Shown one piece after another: positions 7,218-12,731 of a stretch of DNA of 12,731 nt. Each line of letters starts with the position of its first letter. Position 1 is the stretch's first letter. The notes beneath the pieces are model-generated. The model made no database searches and was not told where the DNA came from. It saw only the letters and a program-made list of their open reading frames with translations. Both the position numbers and the translations under genes were made by a program. This DNA is from Chloroflexia bacterium (GTDB lineage: Bacteria > Chloroflexota > Chloroflexia > Thermobaculales > Thermobaculaceae). The stretch is from assembly GCA_013695265.1 (NCBI GenBank), contig JACDAU010000489.1:1-12731 (forward strand), written 5' to 3'.

Positions 7218-7678
7218 GCGGTTCGTCCCTGGCGACGTGGGCCGTGACGTTCAGTCTGCTCGGGGCCGTGCTGCTCTTCATGACCGTCCGCGCACGCGGC
7301 TTTGCTGCCGCGTCGCTCGCCGGGCCGTGGATGCGGCAGGTCGCGGCGGGTTACCTGCCCGCTCTGGAAGTCGCGCTCGTGGCCTGCCTGGTGGGGATCG
7401 GGGCACTAGCCCAGTCGAGCGAGACGGCGGAGCGTGCCGTGAGCGATGGCCCAGTGCTCCTGCTAATCGTTCTAGCTGTCCTGCTCTCGGTGGTGATCGC
7501 GGTGATTGTGCCGGTGCTGGGGTTCACGCTCGGCGAGCGCCTGAAGCGTCGAGGTGACGGCGAGACCGCGAACCGCATCGCCACACACGCATTTCTGTCG
7601 CTGCTCGCGGGCGGTGTTGGTGTGTTACTCACGATGTTTGCCGCGTTCGCGCTGACGAACCCTGCGCCGGGCGGTTGA
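7214..7678 (+). CDS. Four-helix membrane protein of unknown function, last gene of the aro operon
   Basis: A 154-residue protein I do not recognise. Four hydrophobic helices are visible at about 8-26, 46-66, 80-107 and 125-148. A short positive loop (GERLKRRGDGE, about 108-118) precedes the last helix and suggests a cytoplasmic loop there. There is no signal peptide cleavage site, no obvious catalytic motif and no cysteines beyond one in helix 2. The ATG overlaps the chorismate mutase stop (ATGA), so it is translationally coupled to the aromatic genes. That could mean a role linked to aromatic metabolites, for example membrane transport, or simple hitch-hiking. Coding is supported by tight spacing and by hydrophobic patterning along the whole length. 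Confidence 0.82.
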   Translation: MSGSSLATWAVTFSLLGAVLLFMTVRARGFAAASLAGPWMRQVAAGYLPALEVALVACLVGIGALAQSSETAERAVSDGPVLLLIVLAVLLSVVIAVIVPVLGFTLGERLKRRGDGETANRIATHAFLSLLAGGVGVLLTMFAAFALTNPAPGG

Positions 7679-7692
7679 TCGTTGCTCTTCGG

Positions 7693-7708
7693 GCGTCGAC
7701 CTCGACGC
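7693..7708. terminator. Short hairpin between convergent genes, possible bidirectional terminator
   Basis: GCGTCGA-CC-TCGACGC: a perfect 7-base dyad with a 2-base centre (or a 6-base stem with 4-base loop). It lies in the 42-base gap between two convergent stops. No T tract follows on either strand, so termination by this hairpin alone is uncertain. Confidence 0.35.
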
Positions 7709-7720
7709 GGGTCCGGGCGC

Positions 7721-8449
7721 TCAGTCAGGGCTGGGCGCTTGCGGCTTCTCTGCTTCGGGCATGGTCGTTTTTAGGTAGTAACTGTCGATTATCGTCCACT
7801 GAAAAACGCGGTACGTGCGCGCCAGTCCCCAAAGGCACAACGCGCCAATCACTGCGGCGAGGAGAAGCAGGTACCCATTCAGCCTGATGGCGCGAGCGAG
7901 TGACGCCGCAGGGTGAATCACGATGAACGCGAAGGCAGCCACGGCCACTCCTCCGTACAAGCGATACTCCGCCCGCACCTTCGAGGCGCGCTCCCCCGCA
8001 CTTACATCGTGTACCAGGAGCCAATCGAGCCACACCGCGACAACGCGCTCATAGTCGGCGTCGTTGAGCGTTGAGATATCCGATCCATGGCCGTACGCCA
8101 ATTCGTCCCGCACGAACTGGCTGATCTCGGTCGAGTATCCACCACCTGCGGTCGCCGTGTCCCTGACGACGCGAAAGTGCGCTGGGAACAGACTGACGGC
8201 GACCTGCCTCTCCAGGAAGTCGCTCAGTGGGGCGATCAACTGTCCCGTCATATAAGCGCCGATGAACACCATCAGGCCAAGGACAAGCGTCGATTGCTGG
8301 AGGGGTGGCGCGCCCTCCAGCACGTATGCCAGGACACTGCCCAGCTTGAAGTCGACCGCGAGGGTAACGGCGAGGATGGTCATACCGCCCGGAAAGACGC
8401 GAGAGACGAGGTCGTAATACAATTGGGGTATCAGCCGCAGCACATCCAT
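7721..8449 (-). CDS. Membrane protein of unknown function, four predicted helices
   Basis: A 242-residue protein I do not recognise. Hydrophobic helices lie at about 15-32, 50-73, 163-180 and 190-212. Between helices 2 and 3 is a soluble stretch of about 90 residues (roughly 74-162), rich in charged residues and ending in a Glu/Arg-rich run (GERASKVRAEYR). A short hydrophilic, Pro-rich tail closes the chain. Such a layout suggests two hairpins flanking a cytoplasmic domain. ATG start, with AAGGA 10 bases upstream. It is single-gene, convergent with the aro operon and divergent from the acylphosphatase gene. No catalytic motif or partner identifies its job. Confidence 0.8.
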   Translation of the reverse strand: MDVLRLIPQLYYDLVSRVFPGGMTILAVTLAVDFKLGSVLAYVLEGAPPLQQSTLVLGLMVFIGAYMTGQLIAPLSDFLERQVAVSLFPAHFRVVRDTATAGGGYSTEISQFVRDELAYGHGSDISTLNDADYERVVAVWLDWLLVHDVSAGERASKVRAEYRLYGGVAVAAFAFIVIHPAASLARAIRLNGYLLLLAAVIGALCLWGLARTYRVFQWTIIDSYYLKTTMPEAEKPQAPSPD

Positions 8450-8481
8450 CTGGGAGTGTCCTTCACCAGCGTTCCCGGAAT

Positions 8482-8512
8482 GATTCGCGCGAACGTGCGC
8501 GCTCAGCGAATC
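8482..8512. promoter_or_regulatory. Inverted repeat in a divergent promoter region, candidate operator
   Basis: GATTCGC, 17 bases, GCGAATC: perfect 7-base arms. The GC-rich spacer contains a further GCGC/GCGC pairing, so it could also fold as a hairpin in the 5' leader of the minus-strand gene. The location between divergent genes suits an operator. This is weak evidence on its own. Confidence 0.3.
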
Positions 8513-8572
8513 GCATCTGTCTGAGTAGCGTACGCAAGCGCAAGAGCCATGCTACCATGAGACGGTGGGGTA

Positions 8573-8603
8573 TTGGCGAAGGTCTCGATCCTTTATGTAT
8601 TAT
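8573..8603 (+). promoter_or_regulatory. Weak promoter candidate for the acylphosphatase/MutS-like pair
   Basis: TTGGCG (8573-8578) and TATTAT (8598-8603) with a long 19-base spacer, in an AT-richer patch (8590-8606) that stands out in this GC-rich region. It would give a leader of about 20 bases. Confidence 0.3.
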
Positions 8604-8632
8604 TCAGCACAGCATGCGACAGCACGCCGGTC

Positions 8633-8929
8633 ATGACGCAGCAACAGCAGGCGGCGTCCATCCGGGTTCGTGCTACGATCACCGGCGAGGTGCAGGGCGT
8701 GAACTTCCGGGCGGAGTGTCGTGAGCAAGCGCTCCAACACGGTTTAATCGGATGGGTCCGCAACGATTCGGACGGTTCGGTCGAGTCGGTGTTTGAGGGG
8801 TCACGAGAATCTGTGCGGCTCATACTGGAGTGGTGTGAGCACGGGCCGACAGGGGCACGCGTGCGGAAGGTCGCGACACGGTGCGAGGACCCGACTGGGA
8901 AAGACGCGGGGTTCGACGTTCGCAGATAA
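8633..8929 (+). CDS. acyP: Acylphosphatase
   Basis: Small cytosolic enzyme hydrolysing acyl phosphates; 98 residues, typical length. Signature 1 is GEVQGVNFR with catalytic Arg26, and signature 2 is GWVRNDSDGSVE with catalytic Asn44. The conserved GPTGARV follows near residues 70-76. I start it at the ATG at 8633, about eight residues before the first beta strand (SIRVRATITG). An in-frame TTG at 8573 would add 20 residues of unfamily-like sequence that overlap the promoter candidate. No clear Shine-Dalgarno precedes 8633. The MutS-like gene follows after 9 bases and its ribosome site overlaps this stop codon, so the two are very probably co-transcribed. Confidence 0.93.
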   Translation: MTQQQQAASIRVRATITGEVQGVNFRAECREQALQHGLIGWVRNDSDGSVESVFEGSRESVRLILEWCEHGPTGARVRKVATRCEDPTGKDAGFDVRR

Positions 8930-8933
8930 GGAG
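8928..8933 (+). promoter_or_regulatory. Ribosome binding site deciding the GTG start of the MutS-like gene
   Basis: AAGGAG overlaps the TAA of the acylphosphatase gene and lies 5 bases before GTG at 8939. No ATG is in frame nearby. Confidence 0.65.
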
Positions 8934-8938
8934 CGCTG

Positions 8939-10669
8939 GTGGCATCGAGCAGTAAGGCGGGAGCACGGGGGTTGTTGCGCACACCGAAGCGTCAGGCAAA
9001 CGTTTTCACGCATCGAGCGACCGGCCAACAAGCGGCGACGCTGCCATCTCGCCTGCCGAACCTTTTGTGGCCGGGACCGGAGCGGCAAAGCGTGCGGCTG
9101 GGGACGGCTGCAGCTGGAGATCTGGCCCTCGACCGTGTCGCCCATGCGATCAGTCCAGCGGGCCGGTATGAGCGGCCCATTCGCGAGATCTTGTACGAGA
9201 TGTGTACCGACGCCGCTGTCATCCGCTATCGACAGGACGTGCTCCAGGACCTGATCGAAGGACCGGAGCTTGCCGTCGCACTCCGGGCGCTCCTGCCCAG
9301 CCTCGCCGATCTCGCACCGGGTGGAGGCAAGGGCTGGAAAGGTGACTCGCCCTTGATGGTAGTGCTCGAACGGCTCGCCGAGTTAGAGAGTTACGTCGCG
9401 TGTGTGGACCGCCTGTGCACGGTCCTCGCGAACACTTCCGGCATACGGGCGGACGGCCTCGTTGCGCTGCGGCAGGCGGTGGCCGCACTCGCGCAGGATG
9501 CCGAGGTAAGCGCGCTACGCACCGAGCTGCCGGCATTGAACGAGCTTATCGCGGAAACGACAAGCGTCACCATCGGCCTGAACCTCGGGGCGGGACTGCA
9601 ACCCGAATCGGTGACGATTACCTCATTGAACCGCTACCAGTTCAAGGGGGCGCGATCCTTGTTGGGACGGCTCCTGCCGGGCAGTGTAGGCGCCTTCGGG
9701 AAGACGCCGATGCGCGAGGTCGGGCCAGTCAACCTGCGGCGGGGCAGTCAGTTGTTCAAGGATCTGTTCGCGCTGCTGGACTCTGCGGCTGCCCCGCTTT
9801 CCCGCGCACTCGACAAGTATCGGGATATTAACGTTGGTCCACTCATTGCACTGGAGGGTGATCTGGCGTATTACACGGGAGCAGCGTCCCTTGCGGAGCG
9901 AGTTCGATCCGCCGGTATCGCGACGTGCCGCCCTGAGATCGCCCGGTTGGACCAACGGTTGTTCGAGGTCAAGGATCTGGCAAACCTCGCGCTCGGCCTG
10001 CAACTTATCGACGGCCCCGGCGGACTCGTGCCGAACGACGTACACTTCGCGGACGAGGGGCGATTGCTGATCCTCACTGGACCGAACCGGGGCGGCAAGA
10101 CGACGTACTGCCGCGCTATCGGGCAGGCACAGGTACTCTGCCAGGGGGGACTCTTCGTGCCGGGCGTCCGCGCTCACATCAGCCCCTGCGACGGAATCTG
10201 GACCCACTTTCCCCTACCGGAGACGGACCAGCCCGGCGCGGGCAGGCTTGATGAGGAGGTCCAGCGACTGCGGGGGATCTTCGATAACGCGACCGCGCAC
10301 TCGCTGATCCTGCTGAACGAGCCGCTCACGAGCACGGCAGAGCGAGGCGCGCTGCACATCGCGACGGACATAGTGCGGGCGTTGCAGGTGTTGGGGGCGC
10401 GCGTGCTGCTCGTCACGCATCTCCACGACCTGGCACAGGCGATCCCGGAACTGAACGCAAGCGGATCAGCCTACGGGAAGCTGCGCGGTCTGGTCGCTGA
10501 GGCGGTCGAGGAAGGAGACACGGTACGGGGAACGTTCCGGATCGTGCCCGGACAGTCCACGGGCCGCTCCTACGCCCAGGAGATCGCCCGGCAACACGGC
10601 CTCACCTTCGAGCAGCTCAGCCGCATGCTCGCCGAGCGCACCGCCAGGCGGGACGAAGCGGCCTCCTGA
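8939..10669 (+). CDS. MutS-related ATPase lacking the mismatch-recognition domain
   Basis: A 576-residue protein whose C-terminal part (about 350-560) is a MutS-type ABC ATPase. Walker A is TGPNRGGKTT (380-389, Lys387). Walker B is LILLNEPLTST, with Asn460 in the place of the usual Asp and the catalytic Glu461 kept. The terminal motif LLVTHLHDL corresponds to the MutS switch His. The N-terminal half (about 60-350) is helical and resembles the MutS core/lever region (CTDAAVIRYRQDVLQDL near 88-104). The N-terminal mismatch-binding domain with its Phe-X-Glu motif is absent, as are the MutS2 Smr nuclease domain and the full length of either MutS (over 800) or MutS2 (about 780). It is therefore neither MutS nor MutS2 but a shorter relative of unknown role, perhaps acting on branched DNA. 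GTG start with AAGGAG 5 bases upstream. It is the second gene after the acylphosphatase gene. Confidence 0.88.
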   Translation: MASSSKAGARGLLRTPKRQANVFTHRATGQQAATLPSRLPNLLWPGPERQSVRLGTAAAGDLALDRVAHAISPAGRYERPIREILYEMCTDAAVIRYRQDVLQDLIEGPELAVALRALLPSLADLAPGGGKGWKGDSPLMVVLERLAELESYVACVDRLCTVLANTSGIRADGLVALRQAVAALAQDAEVSALRTELPALNELIAETTSVTIGLNLGAGLQPESVTITSLNRYQFKGARSLLGRLLPGSVGAFGKTPMREVGPVNLRRGSQLFKDLFALLDSAAAPLSRALDKYRDINVGPLIALEGDLAYYTGAASLAERVRSAGIATCRPEIARLDQRLFEVKDLANLALGLQLIDGPGGLVPNDVHFADEGRLLILTGPNRGGKTTYCRAIGQAQVLCQGGLFVPGVRAHISPCDGIWTHFPLPETDQPGAGRLDEEVQRLRGIFDNATAHSLILLNEPLTSTAERGALHIATDIVRALQVLGARVLLVTHLHDLAQAIPELNASGSAYGKLRGLVAEAVEEGDTVRGTFRIVPGQSTGRSYAQEIARQHGLTFEQLSRMLAERTARRDEAAS

Positions 10670-10808
10670 CCGGGCACGGTTCATCGCGGATCGTTAGCAC
10701 CCCATAGGTCATCCGCGCAACCATCCCCGGCATGCTCCAGGGAAGTTGCCGGCGAACAGTCCCTGTCTGGGCTTTGGGCTAGTGCCCCCCTGGTTCGAAG
10801 TGGTCCTG
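10670..10808. other. Gap between convergent genes with overlapping GC-rich dyads
   Basis: Three imperfectly nested inverted repeats are visible: CGCGGAT/ATCCGCG (10685-10691, 10711-10717), CCGGCA/TGCCGG (10727-10732, 10747-10752) and CAGGGA/TCCCTG (10738-10743, 10760-10765). The last two overlap and cannot both form. No T tract follows, so these are possible factor-dependent or weak terminators for the two converging operons. No gene is seen. Confidence 0.4.
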
Positions 10809-12086
10809 TCACTCCCTCCAGTTTTTGGCTTCGCGCGACTTGAGAAAGGCGGAGACCTCGTCATAGCGCCCGCCCTGGTTGGCGAACTCGACGTAGTTGC
10901 GCGCACTCGCCAACCAGTCGAGCGTGCTCGGGCGCATGGCGATGAGGGCTTCCTCCAGGTGCTGCGTCGTCAGTGGCGGCTCCTGCCCGCTGTCAAGCGC
11001 CTCCTCAATCACGATGTCCACTGCGCGCTCCACGAGCGCCGAGAGGTCGGCACCGGAGAAGAGCGGCGTCGTCTTGGCCAGACGCTTGAGGTCAACTTCC
11101 TCGCTCGGTCGGTCGGTGAGCAGCAGGCGGATGATGTGACGGCGCGCGTCCTCATCGGGCGGGGGAACGAAGATCGTGCGGTCGAAGCGACCCGGACGCT
11201 TCAGCGCGTCGTCCACGTCCCAGGGTGCGTTCGTGGCCGCCAGTACCAGGAGCCCTTCGTTCTCCGCGCCGATCGCATCGAGCTCCTGGAGGAACTGGTC
11301 AACGAGCGCGCGGCCCGCGCTGCCCTGTTGCTTGCGCCGCGCGTACGCCATGGCGTCCAGCTCGTCGACGAACAGCACGCACGGAGCGCTGGCCCTTGCC
11401 TGGTCGAACAGGCCATGCAGGTTGCGCTCGCTGATGCCCATCCACGGATCGAGCACATCCTCGATGCGTACATTGAAGAAGGGCAGGCCACACTCCCCCG
11501 CGGTTGCGCGCGCGAGCAGCGTCTTGCCGCAGCCGGGCGGGCCGAAAAGCATCACACCACCACCGGCCTGCCGACCGTACTTGCGGTATAACTCCGGCCC
11601 CTGGAACGGCAGGATGATTGTGCGATGAATCGCCTTCTTCACTCCATCCAGCCCGCCGATTTCAGCGAACGTCACTCGCTTGCCGAGCGCAGGCGCATCG
11701 AGCTCCATATATGGCGCCAGCTCGGCAGTCCTCTGATTGGCGACCCGGAGCGGCTCCGTCAGCTCGCTCGGCGCTTCTCCGGCACCAAGCTCTCGCTCGA
11801 CCGCTCGCTGTAGCTCGGTGACGCCCTCGACGACGCCCGCGTTGCGCGCCGCGTCGAGGCAACGAGCCGCTACCGGCAGGTTGCCCGCCTGTAGCGCGAG
11901 CGTCGCGGTAGGCACAAGGACGTCTCGCGGGAGCTGCCCCGCATTGAGCAGAATCTCGAATTGATCCACCGCGCCCGCTGTGTTGCCCTCCGCCTGCAGC
12001 GTCTCCGCGAGCAACAGGCGCAGCGGAACGTTCTCCGACGCAGCCTCGAGCGCGAGCAGCAGGGCTTGAACACGGTCCGAACTCAT
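10809..12086 (-). CDS. TPR-AAA+ ATPase (classical AAA clade, Cdc48/Vps4-like module)
   Basis: A 425-residue cytosolic protein. Residues 1-100 are helical and TPR-like (AEGNTAGAVDQFEILLNAG and LQAGNLPVAARCLDAAR are repeat-type helix pairs). A linker to about 137 follows, then a classical AAA module opening with FAEIGGLDGVKKAI. It has Walker A GPPGCGKT (182-189, Lys188), Walker B LFVDELDA (Asp241, Glu242), sensor 1 Asn286, and the second region of homology ATNAPWDVDDALKRPGRFD with arginine-finger residues Arg297 and Arg300. SGADLSALVERA (344-355) follows. The C-terminal tail (385-425) has a Trp/Tyr-rich helix followed by NQGGRYDEV. No protease domain is present. All ATPase residues look intact, so it is probably an active hexameric remodelling motor whose TPR part selects substrate or partner. 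ATG start with AAGGAGG 5 bases upstream. It overlaps the stop of the preceding TPR membrane protein gene (ATGA), indicating translational coupling. Confidence 0.9.
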   Translation of the reverse strand: MSSDRVQALLLALEAASENVPLRLLLAETLQAEGNTAGAVDQFEILLNAGQLPRDVLVPTATLALQAGNLPVAARCLDAARNAGVVEGVTELQRAVERELGAGEAPSELTEPLRVANQRTAELAPYMELDAPALGKRVTFAEIGGLDGVKKAIHRTIILPFQGPELYRKYGRQAGGGVMLFGPPGCGKTLLARATAGECGLPFFNVRIEDVLDPWMGISERNLHGLFDQARASAPCVLFVDELDAMAYARRKQQGSAGRALVDQFLQELDAIGAENEGLLVLAATNAPWDVDDALKRPGRFDRTIFVPPPDEDARRHIIRLLLTDRPSEEVDLKRLAKTTPLFSGADLSALVERAVDIVIEEALDSGQEPPLTTQHLEEALIAMRPSTLDWLASARNYVEFANQGGRYDEVSAFLKSREAKNWRE

Positions 12087-12731
12087 GGGTTCCTCCTTCT
12101 CAGCCACCGTCGCAACAGCGGCGGCACAACCCAGCTGTAGACGGCGAGCAGCAGGCATATGATGGCAAGGACGCCGGCAACGAAATCGAGACCAAGAGCG
12201 CGCAGCCCGTATATCAGAACGATGGCGGCGAGCCAGACTTTGGCCGGGCCGAAGTGTGTGAATGGCCGCACCGGCCACAGGAGCGGATGCGTGTAGAACG
12301 CACTCACTCGGGCCGCCTGTAACGTCGATGCGTCGGAGGGATCGAAGGCCGCGGCACTGCGATAGTGGCGCGCGGCCTTGCCCATCTTGCCCTGCTCCAG
12401 CGAAAGGTCACCCAGCGCCCGGTGGCCGAACGCCTCCTCAGGATCCTCGGCGAGGAGGCGCCGGGTGAGCCGCTCTACTTCCTTGTGGTCGCCCTGTGCC
12501 TGGGAGAGCGCCACGCGCGCGCGCAGGACGTCCGTGTCGTGCGGGTCGATCTCCGCCGCCCGGTTTATCAGACGGCGCGCCTTCTCGATCTGCCCGGCCT
12601 GCGCGACGAGGAGCGCATAGCGGCTCAGGAGGCTCGGCTCGTTGGGAAACTGACGCAATGCGCCGAGGATCGCCCGCTCAGCGGCGGCGAGGTCGCCCAG
12701 CTTCCATTCACAGATGCTCAGCAGGTACATC
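12083..12731 (-). CDS. TPR protein with two C-terminal membrane helices (5' truncated by window edge)
   Basis: The last 215 or so residues of a tetratricopeptide-repeat protein. Counting from the Met codon at 12728-12730, about four TPR units are visible at roughly 1-30, 33-64, 67-98 and 101-133 (A/G-rich helix pairs with the typical DP turn: EIDPHD, AEDPEEA, AFDPSDA). A linker with HPLLWPVRPFTHFGPAK follows, then two hydrophobic helices at about 165-180 and 182-202, ending in a strongly basic tail (LLRRWLRRRNP). This topology gives a cytoplasmic TPR domain anchored by a C-terminal hairpin with the tail in the cytoplasm. The Met at the window edge continues a repeat, so the gene most likely begins outside. 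The stop TGA overlaps the start of the TPR-AAA gene. Function unknown; TPRs imply protein partners, and the AAA motor is the obvious one. Confidence 0.85.
   Translation of the reverse strand, partial: MYLLSICEWKLGDLAAAERAILGALRQFPNEPSLLSRYALLVAQAGQIEKARRLINRAAEIDPHDTDVLRARVALSQAQGDHKEVERLTRRLLAEDPEEAFGHRALGDLSLEQGKMGKAARHYRSAAAFDPSDASTLQAARVSAFYTHPLLWPVRPFTHFGPAKVWLAAIVLIYGLRALGLDFVAGVLAIICLLLAVYSWVVPPLLRRWLRRRNP
12092..12098 (-). promoter_or_regulatory. Strong ribosome binding site deciding the start of the TPR-AAA gene
   Basis: The minus strand reads AAGGAGG, then 5 bases, then ATG at 12084-12086. A longer in-frame reading from 12278 has no such site and would overlap the upstream gene by almost 200 bases. 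Confidence 0.8.

Larger units (their letters stand above)
8450..8632. other. Divergent intergenic region between the 242-residue membrane protein gene and acylphosphatase gene
   Basis: No gene is visible. It holds an inverted repeat, GATTCGC (8482-8488) and GCGAATC (8506-8512), 17 bases apart, 33 bases before the membrane protein start on the minus strand, and a weak promoter candidate for the plus-strand genes near 8573-8603. Confidence 0.5.

Noticed and set aside
8573..8632. TTG at 8573 as the acylphosphatase start
   Set aside because: It adds 20 residues unlike the family and overlaps the only AT-rich promoter-like patch. The ATG at 8633 gives the usual length.
9623..10207. 194-residue antisense frame inside the MutS-like gene
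   Set aside because: Shadow of a gene with clear motifs; composition is not protein-like.
10785..10815. Possible tRNA T-loop (GGTTCGAAG)
   Set aside because: The flanking bases do not form the 5-base T stem, and no acceptor or anticodon arm can be built around it.
10746..11591. 281-residue plus-strand frame antisense to the AAA gene
   Set aside because: Covers the AAA motifs on the other strand and has no recognisable fold or ribosome site.
12087..12278. Longer reading of the TPR-AAA gene from 12278
   Set aside because: It overlaps the upstream TPR gene by nearly 200 bases, is low-complexity and Arg-rich, and lacks the strong ribosome site present at the ATG at 12086.
1..12731. Mobile elements, CRISPR arrays, phage or defence islands
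   Set aside because: I found no transposase, integrase, spaced direct repeats or attachment-like ends; the gene content is mainly core metabolism with even composition by eye.

Overview
This 12.7 kb window is an ordinary stretch of chromosome from a GC-rich bacterium. It is densely coded, with many genes overlapping by 1 to 4 bases, frequent GTG and TTG starts, and no mobile elements, CRISPR arrays or RNA genes that I can recognise. The protein flavour (class I fructose-bisphosphate aldolase, lipoprotein family-5 solute-binding protein, stand-alone AroQ-type chorismate mutase, MutS-like ATPase) fits Chloroflexota best, possibly a Thermomicrobia-like lineage. That placement is inference from impression, not from a search.

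Layout. (1) 1-983, plus: 3' part of a class I fructose-bisphosphate aldolase whose start lies upstream of the window. (2) 994-4067, minus: hisS (histidyl-tRNA synthetase, TTG start), followed with a one-base overlap by a lipoprotein peptide-type solute-binding protein (GTG start). A 408-base region holding a candidate extended -10 promoter and several dyads lies upstream. (3) 4476-5129, minus: hemolysin III / PAQR-family membrane protein. (4) 5404-7678, plus: tightly packed aromatic-pathway operon of aroB, a type II 3-dehydroquinate dehydratase, a chorismate mutase and an unknown four-helix membrane protein. It has a near-consensus promoter placed so that transcription would begin at the aroB ATG. 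(5) 7721-8449, minus: unknown four-helix membrane protein. (6) 8633-10669, plus: acylphosphatase followed by a MutS-like ATPase that lacks the mismatch-recognition domain and has Asn in place of the Walker B Asp. (7) 10809-12731, minus: a TPR protein with two C-terminal membrane helices (start outside the window), overlapping by ATGA a TPR-AAA ATPase.

How they fit together. The aroB, dehydratase and mutase genes supply two early steps of the shikimate pathway plus the first committed step to Phe/Tyr. The membrane-anchored TPR protein and the soluble TPR-AAA ATPase look like a two-part protein-remodelling device: an anchor with adaptor repeats and a motor. These last two, the MutS-like protein and the two orphan membrane proteins are the parts whose biology I cannot name. 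Of them, the TPR/AAA pair is the best candidate for an undescribed system.
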